From contig OX392530.1 of the NCBI GenBank assembly GCA_947623455.1, positions 29,853,405 to 29,917,404 of the forward strand: 64,000 nucleotides of DNA, given 5' to 3'. A program made the translations under genes and the position numbers. This document shows, one piece after another, positions 25,237 through 38,000 of this stretch. The notes under the pieces are model-generated. The model worked only from the letters and a program-made list of their open reading frames with translations. It did not search any database and was not told the origin of the DNA. Source of the stretch: Mimachlamys varia (Eukaryota > Mollusca > Bivalvia > Pectinida > Pectinidae). How positions within the stretch are numbered: position 1 is the first letter of the stretch; each line of letters opens with the position of its first letter.

Positions 25237-25990
25237 GTGGCAAGTCTAGGAGGCTTGGAAGTTGTAGTTACTTATCTGTAACCTAATTATATAAAATTAG
25301 CTTAGCATTGCATGTCCTTAAAGCATTTAATTGAAAGCTGGTACAATGTATCAACTTATAACATTGAAAGTTCGACAGAATTACTGACTGGCATTCTAGA
25401 TTTATATGTACTAACATGAGATGAAACATGGGTAAAATATTTCATCACATCTGAAGGTGACCTCATTCTTATATTACATCCGGCATGGTATTCATATGGT
25501 GTTCACAGTTCACTGATTTTATTACCTTTATTTTCAGGTACATTTATGTCCAATTATGTTTAGTTTTCAGTTCTTGTTCCCATTTCCTATGACATTTAGT
25601 CATTTCTTCCTCAATTTGATAAATGGAAAAACCCTGGATTCACATAGTGTGAAGTAATCTACGTGACGGTACTTCTTTGTCAGTTTTACACATTAAACAA
25701 AAACATTACACAAAAGCATGTTGCAAAAATTAAAAGCTTCTTATAGCTAATTTTTTCATGATATACATGATATCTGGGTTATAATACAGATTAGGATCAG
25801 TGTCATAAGTTGTATTTAGTTGGAACTAGCCTTTTACTGTAAACACATTTCTTAATTAAGTGTTGACTTATTACACAGGTGTTTTTAGTAATGACTTCAG
25901 TGCTATATATATGTACAGTGCCTAGATATGGAAACCTTGACGGTCTGTAATGTACTATGTAGTACAAACTCTCTCTGAGTCATATTTGTA
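25237..25990. other. Intergenic, nothing recognised
   Basis: AT-rich sequence between the CACTA element and the candidate promoter, with no frame or repeat of note. Confidence 0.35.
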
Positions 25991-25999
25991 TACTATTTA

Positions 26000-26415
26000 A
26001 ACTCCATTTTTAGCGCTAAAACTACGAGTAGTTTTGGCGTCTATTGCTGCCACTATTCTGTGACCTTTGACCCATGTCATTTTTTCCCCTCCCGCTCCGG
26101 AAAAGCTTGAATTGCTACCAATCACAAGGTGTCTGAACTATTTGAAAGCCTTAACCTAACAGGAAATGATGTTCCCATGGTATTGTTAATAATAATGATG
26201 ACTTTAGTTATCTATATGCGATTTGTAACAAAGAAATCAGTTTTTCACTCCCACGGCTCATTTAAATATTACGTCTCTGCCCAATGCCTGACCTCTCGTG
26301 TATACATTCGTGCTATACATCTCTGTGCTTACACTCGTATACGGATCGGATCGTGGAATGTACTGGCATGGTGTACTTTGCTGTTAAACTTTGATTATAT
26401 AATCGCGCCATAGCC
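26000..26415 (+). promoter_or_regulatory. Candidate HMGCS1 promoter or 5' exon region
   Basis: The coding exon of HMGCS1 begins right after a 3' splice site (28600-28601), so at least one non-coding exon must lie upstream. This patch is the best candidate I see. It is CpG-richer than the surrounding 10 kb and has TGACCTTTGACCC at 26061-26073, a near-perfect DR1 nuclear receptor element. It also has a pyrimidine/GC-rich CCCCTCCCGCTCCGG and a CCAAT box (ACCAATCAC, 26118-26126). Vertebrate HMGCS genes are regulated through sterol response elements with NF-Y (CCAAT) and, for the mitochondrial form, a PPAR DR1. No clear sterol element or first-exon donor was identified. A 94-residue frame (26129-26413, GTG start) lies here, probably by chance. 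Confidence 0.35.
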
Positions 26416-27378
26416 AAATAGCCTGATTTTGATTTCAATGATATATTACCTTATACATGTGCATAAACCAAAATACTTGATCAATTTGTCGGTCGGAAGT
26501 ATTAATTCGTAACTACAGTGAAAATCCGCCTTCTGGATATGATAACGTTATTTACGAGTTATTTCCCCTGATTGTCACTAACGTTGTGATATACAGTATA
26601 TATTATATATACTGAATGCACAAGCTTGATCGATTTGTTACTTAATATTGTACTGAGTATACAATTTTTAATTAGACCTTATCAGAACCTGCATAATTAA
26701 TGAACATATGAATTGGCAAAACACTTGATTTATTGAAAATAACACTTATAATTTTCTATGGCGAGCAAAAGCTCGTGGTTTTATAATTACGTCCTCTGTG
26801 CTTCACATATAACTATACACTGTAGGTTCACATTTTTGTTTTAACGAAACTTTATCAGAACCTGTAAAGTGTACTTAGTAATTGACTCAATATAAGTTAT
26901 TTAGTAGAAATAACACTTATATTATTTCTCTGGTGTGCAAAAACCTTTATGGTGTAAATTACCGTTATTATGTGTGGCCATATATAGGTCACGGACAACA
27001 TACAAATAATTTTTCCTGCTTTGTATATATATGAACTTGATAATTGATAATAAGGCCTAGAGCTGTAAGTGAATATGACATGTTTGCATACCATTATTTT
27101 TCTCCAGCTTGGTAAAGATATTGTAATAGGCCGCGGTCGTTCGATCTTTTGGAACAACAATTTGACTTTTTACTGTGATATTTTATGACAAATTGGATAG
27201 TTAGAACTATCATTTGTAACGAGAGATATGTTTGCGAATCCTTTTATTTTTTATCTAATACGTGTATCCATTGTGCTAACTACCAGCAGCATATATTTCA
27301 ATGATTCATTCACCTTCCTCCGAACGATTATGTTAACCTGAAGTTGTTTTTATTGTGTTAAAAACTTCTTCAGTCAGT
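26416..27378. other. Probable 5' intron or intergenic sequence
   Basis: AT-rich. Two related phrases built on AAATAACACTTATA occur at 26736-26800 and 26908-26960. No gene seen. Confidence 0.35.
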
Positions 27379-27800
27379 TTCTCAAATTGCACATGTAGGT
27401 TTCACGTTGTGCTTAGTTATGCCCGTTTGATATCATACTGATCAGTAAAAACAAAATGACGGAAATGCTGCCATCTTGGACTTTGACATTAAAATCACTA
27501 TTTCTTAAAGAAGTAATGGATGGATATTTCTCAAATTCCATACATGTATATAGTTTCACTTTCGTGCCTAGTTGTGCCCGTTGAGAGATTTTGAGACTGA
27601 TTAGATCAACAAAATGTCTGACAGATTGCCATCCTGAATTTTGATAATTAGGCCTAGAGATGTAAGTGAAGTGGATCTTTCTCAAACGTCATATGTATGT
27701 TCCTCTTGGTCCTTATAGTTGTGCTATTTTGCTTTTAGGGCCGATCAGAAAAAACGAAATGGCCGACGGACGGCCATCTTGAAATTTTAGCTCATAGCCT
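27379..27800 (+). repeat. Degenerate 150-bp tandem repeat, 3 copies
   Basis: TTTCTCAAA plus CATATGTA-like, TAGTTGTGCC-like and GATCAGAAAAAAC-like blocks recur with starts near 27379, 27528 and 27678. Each unit ends with an AAAATGGCCG...GCCATCTTG-type palindrome. A worn copy is at 60270-60400. I believe this family is common in bivalves. Confidence 0.6.
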
Positions 27801-28601
27801 ACCATCTTGCAATTAATAATGCCTTTTCTTAAAAAGAAAAAAGGGAAAAGATCCCACTTTTTTTGTGTCTAACACACTAATACCGTTTATTTCGGTGCAT
27901 ATATTAAAATAAACACATTCGCTTCCGTGTAAATGGATCAATGTTCATTTGTAATAAAAATTGATATTTTAGTTAAATTTTTAAAGCACTGCACTTAATT
28001 GTACATGTAGCTTGAACTACAACTCGTCAATCTAAACAACCTGCGTGTTATTGGGTTTACTCTAAATACTTACTTAATCCCTATTCTGAAACTTGCTGAT
28101 ATCGAAACATAGTAACCCATACAACAAAAACACTTCAATAGCAGTCGAAATATACATACTATTGTTAGAAGTTTTAGCGTTTCAGTACTTTCAGTACTTT
28201 GATTACTTTGTAGTAGTCATTACAGAATATACATTCTATTTAAAGACATTACCTGCTTTCTATTTTGATGCTAAAAATAGATACCAGGTATCATCGCACC
28301 ATAGCTATTTTTGATAGCATGATATCTATTTTAGACAGAAGTGGTATATATACATGTACATGTATGTACATATGCTGTAGACTGTATTCGGGTACATCTG
28401 TACGGTAATTATATTTTAGGCATTTATAACGGATCAATTTGAAAGTGGATCATAAAAAAAATCTTTATAACTTAGGTTACTAATGTATATGTACAGTCAT
28501 TGATTTATTTTACGTTACAGTAATCAAATCAGATTGTTTCATCACTTTGCTTTCAGTGTCAAATTAATTCAGTAATTGGTGTTGTTTGTTGGATTTTGCA
28601 G
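27801..28601. other. HMGCS1: Probable 5' intron of HMGCS1
   Basis: AT-rich sequence ending in TTGTTGGATTTTGCAG (AG at 28600-28601), a good 3' splice site immediately before the untranslated leader of the first coding exon. The 73-residue frame at 28093-28314 has no support. Confidence 0.45.
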
Positions 28602-29080
28602 GAAAGCTTAACACTTAGCGACAATGCCAGGATCAAATAAGATGGATGGAAATTATAAACATTATCCAACTGATGTGGGCATTGTTGCCATCGACGTCTA
28701 CTTTCCGTCCCAGTATGTTGACCAAGGAGAGCTGGAACAGTACGATGGAATCTCCGCAGGGAAATACACCATCGGTCTGGGACAGGACAAAATGGGGTTC
28801 TGTACGGACCGAGAGGACATTAACTCACTATGCTTAACTGTTGTGGAGCGCTTGATGCGCAAACTTGAGGGTCACATATCTTACGAAAATATTGGCCGTT
28901 TGGAAGTAGGGACGGAAACAATCGTAGACAAATCCAAGAGTGTGAAATCGGTCCTGATGCAGTTGTTTGAGGAGTGTGAGAACACAGATATAGAAGGAAT
29001 AGACACGACAAACGCCTGCTATGGTGGCACTGCGGCTCTCTTCAATGCCATCAACTGGATCGAATCTAGTTCATGGGACG
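28602..29080 (+). CDS. HMGCS1: HMGCS1 exon with start codon (residues 1-152)
   Basis: It has a 22-nt leader after the 3' splice site, then coding from 28624. It carries the N-terminal thiolase fold half with Glu98 and Cys132. It ends TCATGGGACG before GTAAGG, phase 1, a strong donor. A tail of the frame beyond 29080 is intronic. Confidence 0.95.
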
Positions 29081-32000
29081 GTAAGGTGGATTTATTAATT
29101 ATACAATTAATTTGACTTAATCTCGACATTTCAAGATAATTCATTTTCGCAATCGTTCCTTAAACAAATTTTGGAGACTTTTAGAGTTTGAGATTTGAAT
29201 CGCAATTGATGCTCCCATATGGCATTATGTAGCACTGTATATATAGCATTGTTATAACCTTTTGGCGACAAAGCCTTTAAAAGTGGTAGTAGTCCATTCA
29301 TACATCCATGTAAAGGTGGCCAATAAATTTTGTGATTAGATTCCAAGATGTATATTAAAGGCCCAATATACGTAATTTCAGGAAATTTTTCTTGATTCTG
29401 AAAAATTCTGAAAAAAATCCAGTTGATAACCATACAAAAATAATTAAGCCTAAAATGTAGAAAACCTGAGTGGTAACTAACAAGAAACTCTTGACAGAAA
29501 AATCCAAAGAATTGAAAATAATTCAGGTGGGGCCCACTTCAACAACAAGCCGAAGTTAGGAAGCAGTTCAAAATGGACGCTTGTTTACAAATACTGAGTT
29601 TCAACTGCTGTTGTACCGGTAACCGCGTAAGAATTAATCTTGAATATTGCTGATATCAGTTAATCTTAACTAAATCTATAAATATAAAAAGTTATATTAA
29701 AGGCTTGATTTTTTGACGAAAGTTACGTATATTGGGCCTTTAAATGAATTTGGATATCATGTTGGCTTGCTATTCAAGATAGGGCCAAACAAAGGTTGGT
29801 ACTACCTCAGATTTATTTTGGTTTTTTTTTTAATAACTAATTTTTGTGGTTTATATCTATTATAGGAGAGAAATTTTGACCTTAATAGTTCTTTGAAATA
29901 TGCCCTGAAAAATTTAAGGTTGTCACAAAATATTACTTATTAGGGTATATGTAGGTAAAGCTACCGGAACCAGAAAATTATTTTTCTTCGGTCTTGTATA
30001 ATTTTCAATATTAGCCAACCTAATTTTTTTTACAGATTTTGATCAAACTATGTATAATAAAAATCTAGCATAGGAATGAGTTAAAATAGCTTACTGTTTC
30101 TGAGGATCAAGATCAATGTGAAAGTGACTGCTGTTGTTGGTGTCTTTATAGTACTTACAACTACTATATAATGTGAAAAATATAAAAATGCAAATGGGCA
30201 TGATCATGTGTCATTGGTACTTACATATTCTCAACAAAATGTTATACTGGTTGTGTTGTATAACTTTTTTTTTCTTTACTATTCAGGACGTTATGCTCTC
30301 GTAGTTGCGGGAGATATAGCAGTATATGCGACAGGAAATGCAAGATGTACAGGAGGAGCTGGGGCCGTAGCAATGCTCCTGGGTGATTACGCCCCCTTGG
30401 TGTTTGACAGATGTGAGTAACAAATGTACAGTAAACTGCACTTGAACTCATTGGGACCTGAATTCAATAGCAGATTTAGTTTTTTTTTATGTCGGGAAAC
30501 AAACAGTATAAGTGCTGGAAATTTCAGATACATTTGTTGTAGTAGATCATGTATATATAAGCCATCTCGTTACTAGGGGGGGGGGGGGAGGGGGGACTAC
30601 AGTTTTTTATTGTATCTGTCCATCTGTCTTGCCACTATCTTGCAGCATCTGTGATCTGTTTGTCTGGCAACAATACTTTTTTCAATAACCAAAATACCCG
30701 GGGTACTGAAATTTGGCCTTCATAATGCTGTGATAAAGGGCTACCAAGTTTGTTCCAATGGTTGACCTTGACCCACTTTCAAGGTCACATGTGTTGTGTT
30801 AAAATCTTTCAGTAGATTCTTTTGATCACTGATATTTAGCCTGCAGCTGTATTGCAGTTCACTACATAGTAGGTGACAGATTCAGGTCCATAAGGCCTGA
30901 TGTTCAAATAGGGCTGTTATACCAATGTAGTTTAAAGGAAGACGGATACAAGATATGGCGAAAAAATATAATTTAAAAAGAAATAGATGAAATTAAACTG
31001 TTGTTCTAAAGTATAAAACGGCCAAGAGCTTTTTTTTAGAGTTTCAACTTTGATGTATACATCAATGTTACTGATTTGCATTTGTACCAGCAAGAAAATT
31101 AATAATAAAAAAAAATTGTTCAGTCCCTATTTATGTCAGCCTTATGCAGAAAGATTAAATTACAAGAACTAAAAAAAAAAATGGAAATAAAAAAGGTCTG
31201 TTCTGTTGAATACCACTATTATTAATAAGTTGTAGAATTTGAATTTGTGAATTTCACTGACTGACTTTAAAATTCAATGTGAGACTTTTGTAACTGCATT
31301 CGAAGAATTTGTAGACGTCTTCGTAGAAATTGAGTTATAATCAGCTGTCTTTAAGTTCCATCTCCTGTTTGTTCTGTAACCAGCAAGTGACACGTAGATG
31401 TGCTGCTACAGGTCCACTAAATATCTGGTTTTACAAGCGTTGGCTTAGTATCTACATAATACATATATTTTTACCGTAAAAAGAAAACTTGGCATATTTT
31501 CAATAAAGGTGCTTGAGATGTCCAGATGATGCCTGCAATGTATACAATCCAGTATGTAGACATGTCAATTGATTTTAAAATGAACTCTGTGGGCTCTCTG
31601 ACATTGTACACAATTAGTATTGAGGGGTTGTGTTGTTATGTATTATATATATACACAATCCTATAGGACTTTGAACTTAACTTGATGTTACCAAACCTTT
31701 GGACTTTTGTATATATATACACACCAGTCCTTCACCCACAGATTTGGCAACAGCCATAATAGTTTTCCCTTTAATAAAGCTCTCTCAGCCTTACATGGTC
31801 AAAGTCCATCATGAAGGTATTCGGCTTTCAGTGGTTCATGTCAACTTGTATTCACACTTCACAGATAAATATGTACAGTAATCTGGTTTTGTGTATTATT
31901 TGCATTTGTAATTCAGTTTGATTTGTGTAAAATCAGGTCTGCAGAATATGGTCTATGCCAAAAAGTATGTTCTTTTCTAGTTTTATATGTGTCAGTTATA

Positions 32001-35000
32001 TCATTGGGTGGTAAGGGTGATACAGTGGATATCACACTTTACTCTCACCAAGGCAGCTTGGGTTTGATTTCCTGACCCGATGTGAAAAGGTATGGGGGTC
32101 ACCTGCCTTACCACGAGGGTTTTCTCTAGGTACTCCAGTTTCCTCCAACAATAAGACCCACCTCTCGCTTACATCTATAGGCCAACAAAAGTGGTTAATA
32201 TAAGTTGGATAACTTGAATTGTTTCACTTGTAAAATAAAATGTTATTTTTCTCCAGGATCTCCAGCTTCCCTCCTCCACTAAAACCTACCACGTCCTAAA
32301 TGACCATATATAGCGGTTAATAGGACATAAAACACGCACAATCCAAACAGTTTTAGCAGATGAAAATATAAATTATTTTTAGATCAGATTTATCATATTT
32401 CTTTCATTTATGAAATTTTTTGATATTCAGAAAATTTACTTATATTATTTTTAAGAGGTGGGAGGGAAACAGTTGCTATTGTAGTACTGTAGATACAGTA
32501 AAATCCCAACTCTTGGCCTTGGGGACCTGGTCAATAGATTGAGGAAGGCATGGTATTATTTGAGTAATCCGAGGTTGATTGAATATGTACGAACTCCATT
32601 GGGACCAAACAAACTGTTCGACGAATGAAGGGTATTCAAGTTAACCGAGTTCGAGTAAGTGGGGTTTTACTGTATACCCGGGTATTGAATTATTCAGTTC
32701 TATCCTCAGGTGTAGAATTTTGATATCCCCTTTATCTATATATATAGGATATAGTAGATTTAGACAATTAGTCATTTGTCAGCCTTCACCATGTGTCCTG
32801 GATATAATGGGATATTGCTACTTAGATTGTAGAGGATAAATAGGTCATATAACTGTAAACATAGGTTAATACAGCCTATATAAGCTCTCTGTGTCATAAC
32901 AATGAATCTGTGTGGACTTTGAACGCTCCATGTATTCATACTTTGATCTTGATTAATCCTGTTCTTGTGAATCTGGACCAACTTATGTATTATATGTACA
33001 GTCAATCGTTAGTTTTGTAAGACTTGTTTTGAATGTTTTCAAGTTTTATTTAAAGTTTGGGCCATTGGCCTATTACCGTTAGTACAAAACATTAAAATGT
33101 ATAGAGAGTGATAACAGTATTATACAATAATACAATTACCGGTATTTCAGCAGTTCTTATTTTGTTAGATTCAAAAATAAATTTCCCTTTTGCACAAAGT
33201 TCTGTAATATTTTGGCTATTTATAATTAACAATTGCAAAATGTTTAAAACTGATGGATGTCTCCAATAACATTTATAATGTATTTCACTCTTAGATTTTG
33301 CTACGTATTAGTAGAAAATGAAAAAAATGGCAATTGTTTTTGTGGGGAGACATTCATGGCTATGTTTTGAGTTAAAAAATTTGTCAAAACACCATATGCA
33401 TATTTTTGTGAAAATTGAATGTATGTGACACTGTATTACAACCAAGACTTCTGAATTTAGTTCATGAAATCAATTTTTCTCGTAGCAAGATATTTTGATT
33501 TTCTACACTTGTTCAATAAATACAGCATTTTTATATACCAGTAATCTCATGTTTATCTATGTTGAGGAAGTTTCCTTCATGAGGTTCATGAGGTCGAGGT
33601 TCATTGGCTTTCTGGACATATTTACCATGAATCGCTAATGACCTCATGAATGTTGAAAAAATAAATTTCATTCCTTAACTGTCGTCGCTGGATAAATGTG
33701 AATTGTTCAGTCATAATCATATTCAAGTTGGTCATAATTCTGCGAAAATAAAGAGATGTATTTGTCTATAAACAAAAACATGGAAAAATAACAACACAAG
33801 TTCACATACAGTTACCTGCAGCAGAAACGCATCGCCTAAAAACAAATTTATATACTGCCATTTTGTTGTGTGTACGGGGCTGGTACCGATTACGGACCGA
33901 TTTGCGGTATGGAAAGAGATAAGATAAGGAATATTCATGAAACTTGGGCCAGCTGGGTTATAGCAATCATATACAAAGCATTGTGTAATAACCATATCAT
34001 TTGTCTCAAACAGCTATAAGTACACAAACATCAGCTATCTTTACTCAATGATCCCAGAGCAGTTTCCTTTTGTAGATTATTGACAATAATGATATTATTT
34101 AGGCAGGTTCAAATCAGAATTACGTCAGGCTTTACACAGAATGTGGGTATTACCATAATTATAGTTGTGATGTTATCACTACAAAACCAGGATGTTCTAG
34201 TACAACAAGTCTATTGATGACTGTTGTACCTAATAACCTATGGTGTTAGTGTCTAAATGACCTTCACGACCTTTGAATGTTTTCGTTCACGTTTCATATG
34301 TGTACTCTAATGTTAGATATATACATATACTTGATGTAAGTTACATGGATTTGCAATATAAGTGGTAGTTAAGTGTTTTGCATTGTAATTTTCCACGACC
34401 TCTTGCACGAGATTATAAGTAATGGGGATGTTATTTTACAAAATGACAGATGACGGATCAGCTGGGCTAAGTGATCTCACTTGTTCGTGTTTACAATGCC
34501 ATTTGTCTCGTACAACTATGTATAAGTTAATATCACACATATTCTTCTAACAACACTTATAATTATTGGTCCATCAGATTCACCTGTCACTTGTAAAAAG
34601 AAATTTTTTAAAATAAAAAGGATTATTTTTCAATTTTATAATATAGTCCACTTCATAACTGTAGCTAATTGTTACCTAAACTGATAAAGGACATTTTTTG
34701 TTTGAATAAATATAGTAGATTTAGGAGGGAAAGGCTTTTCCTAAACAAAAAACAATCAATTAAATGTATTATATATATATACATTAAAGTTTAAAATTGG
34801 ACATTCTACCACTAGCCCTACACCTCTGGATTGCAAGTTCCAATTCCACTTGGGGCAGTTGCCAGGTACTGACTATAGGTCGGTGGTTTTTCACTGGGTA
34901 CTCCGGCTTTCCTCTTCCTCCAAAACCTGGCACTTCCTTAAACGACCCTGGCTGTTAATTGGACGTAAAACAAAATAAACCATATTAAAATTGGAAGACT

Positions 35001-38000
35001 TCGTAGCAAGTTGGCAAATTTTGTCTAATCTATCCAATATATATATGTTTCAAAGAAAAGCCTTCCACCACTTGGTCACATATTCAAGAACTAGGTTGGA
35101 GGGTTTTTCTCTGGGTACTCCAGCTTTTCTCCACCACCAAAACTTGGCACATCATAAAATGACCATAGCTATTCAAACTGAGTTAAACCAAATAAATTGA
35201 TATGACTGAAGAATTGAAAATCTACATCGTGACGGATCTGTTTGATTGTATGCCTACAGTACGTCAGGTTCTATATTATGCCGTCGCGTTTTCTTAGGAA
35301 AATTTTCCCATTTGAAAGTTTTATAGAACTTGATTCATTCACTTATTATTTTGAAAGTTTGTAATAAAATTTGTAACTGTATTACGAAAACTTTCACCCT
35401 TTGTCAAACTTGGCTCTCTTTCGATGTCATGGAGATTTAAATATGACAGGGACAAACATATCTTGTTTGATGATAACCTAATCAGTGTAACAATAGATTT
35501 GAAAATCAAGTTTTTCTAATTTTACATTACATTATCTAAACCAATGGTCTAACATATGCACTGGACAATCCATCAATTGTAATAGATATGGTGGGGGAAT
35601 AATGCAATCTGATTAAAATACAGATCCTTACTATTACTATTGTGTGTAGGATCTGACAGAGACCAGAAGAAGGTCATGTGCAGATGACCTTTATTATTTC
35701 CATATCTTTAAAATGAACAGCAAATCATCAAAATGCACCTTGTAAGCGGTGTTTGGTCGACGAACAAAAATGGCTGTGGATCGAAGCGAAGAAGAGAAAA
35801 TCATTCAAGTTGTTATATAACAATTTGATTAGTATATTTTGGGATAATTTCTTTGACTTTAGTTGTTTTTTCTTTTCAGACAAACGCAAAACTACAAATC
35901 AAACAGATAATGTTTAAAAAGAACCCATGCCTTGGCCTAGAGACCGCTGAACTGGGTGCCGCCATTTTTGTATGCGGTCGTTCAGGTTTCACGCTACTTT
36001 ACTCTGATTTAACGACAAGTGTAGAAACAAATAGAAAATTAGCTTTTCACTTTCAGAATCTGGTAAGAAGCGATTTGATTGGTGAATACAAAGGTCATCT
36101 GCACATGACCTTCTGCTGGTCGCTGTCAGATCCTACACACGATAGTAATAGTGAGGATCTGTATTTTAATCAGATTGGGAACAAAGAGTATATACTTATA
36201 AAATATGAAATTTATTTATTTATTATATAACAATTAGGTAACAAGTTATCCAACTTATATTATTCATCACGCTTGTTGGCCCGGATGTTAGCGCCCGAGG
36301 GGTCTTATTATGTACTAGTAGGTACATATGATGTAGATTAGTCACTATATATATATTAAACCTAGATATTTTCCTGAGAGACCTTGTAAGTTATTGAGTG
36401 TTTGTTTCAATTTCACCTACTGATAGATAGTTGTTTGACATACCTAGATAAGGAAATTAAATTACAACACCAAAAAAATGCTGGTTTTCATTTTCTCCCC
36501 GACATTTATAATGTTAACGTTACAGCCAGGTAGGGTTTTGATGGCGCAGTACCAGTGGTATATCGGTTGGTGACATGGGTTAATCAGGGATATATAAGGA
36601 TGGCGCAGTACCAGTGGTATATCGGTTGGTGACATGGGTTGATCAGGGATATATAAGGATGGCGCAGTACCAGTGGTATATGGGTTGTTGACATGGATTG
36701 ATCAGGGATATATAAGGATGGCGCAGTACCAGTGGTATATGGGTTGTTGACATGGATTGATCAGGGATATATAATATAAGGATGGCGCAGTACCAGTGGT
36801 ATATATGGGTTGTTGACATGGATTGATCAGGGATATATAAGGATGGCGCAGTACCAGTGGTATATATGGGTTGTTGACATTGATTGATCAGGGATATATA
36901 AGGATGGCGCAGTACCAGTGGTATATGGGTTGTTGACATAATCAGGGACATATAAGGATGGTGCAGTACCAGTGGTATATGGGTTGTTGACATAATCAGG
37001 GACATATAAGGATGATGCAGTACTAGTGGTATATGGGTTGTTGACATGGATTGATCAGGGATATATAAGGATGGCGCAGTACCAGTGGTATATATGGGTT
37101 GTTGACATGGATTGATCAGGGATATATAAGGATGGCGCAGTACCAGTGGTATATATTGGTTGTTGACATTGATTGATCTGGGATATATAAGGATGGGGCA
37201 GTACCAGTGGTATATGGGTTGTTGACATAAACAGGGACATATAAGGATGGTGCAGTACCAGTGGTATATGGGTTGTTGACATAATCAGGGACATATAAGG
37301 ATGATGCAGTACTAGTGGTATATGGGTTGTTGACATGGATTGATCAGGGATATATAAGGATGGCGCAGTACCAGTGGTATATATGGGTTGTTGACATGGA
37401 TTGATTAGGGATATATAAGGATGGCGCAGTACCAGTGGTATATATGGGTTGTTGACATGGATGATCAGGGACATATAAGGATGGTGCAGTACTAGTGGTA
37501 TATGGGTTGTTGACATGGATTGATCAGGGACATATAAGGATGGCGCAGTACCAGTGGTATATGGGTTGTTGACATGGATTGATCAGGGACATATTAGGAT
37601 GGCACAGTACCAGTGGTATATGGGTTGTTGACATGGATTGATCAGGGACATATAAGGATGGCGCAGTACCAGTGGTATATATGGGTTGTTGACATGGATT
37701 TATCAGGGACATATAAGGATGGGGACCAGGCAGCTTTGTTATCTTGTGATTCAGGGATCAAAGATTATAGATAGCAGCTGATAGGGGAACATGTGGCCAC
37801 ATGTATCCTCTATCACATGTACAGGTTAGCTTCTCCACTGGTACAGTTAGGTAGACCTACATGTACATATCTCATTCTATACAAGTATAAAATCTGACAC
37901 AGAAGATCTCTGCTATACACCTATGTGATGCTAATCATTTCCCTAGCCAAATTAATATTTTCTTTTGTCAGGACCTCCACACTTCTTATCTGTACATTTT

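Noticed and set aside
26129..26413. 94-residue frame with a membrane-like stretch (PMVLLIIMMTLVIYM)
   Set aside because: It has no ATG at its start and no homology that I recognise, and it lies in the candidate promoter patch. It is more likely 5' untranslated or chance.
35853..36230. 125-residue frame as a transposase or host gene
   Set aside because: It overlaps the right inverted repeat of the 35605-36177 element and has no transposase motifs.
36643..37712. Minus-strand frames of 134, 153 and 62 residues with [10 protein letters not shown] repeats
   Set aside because: They are by-products of the 59-bp minisatellite; the unit length is variable and there are no splice or promoter signals.
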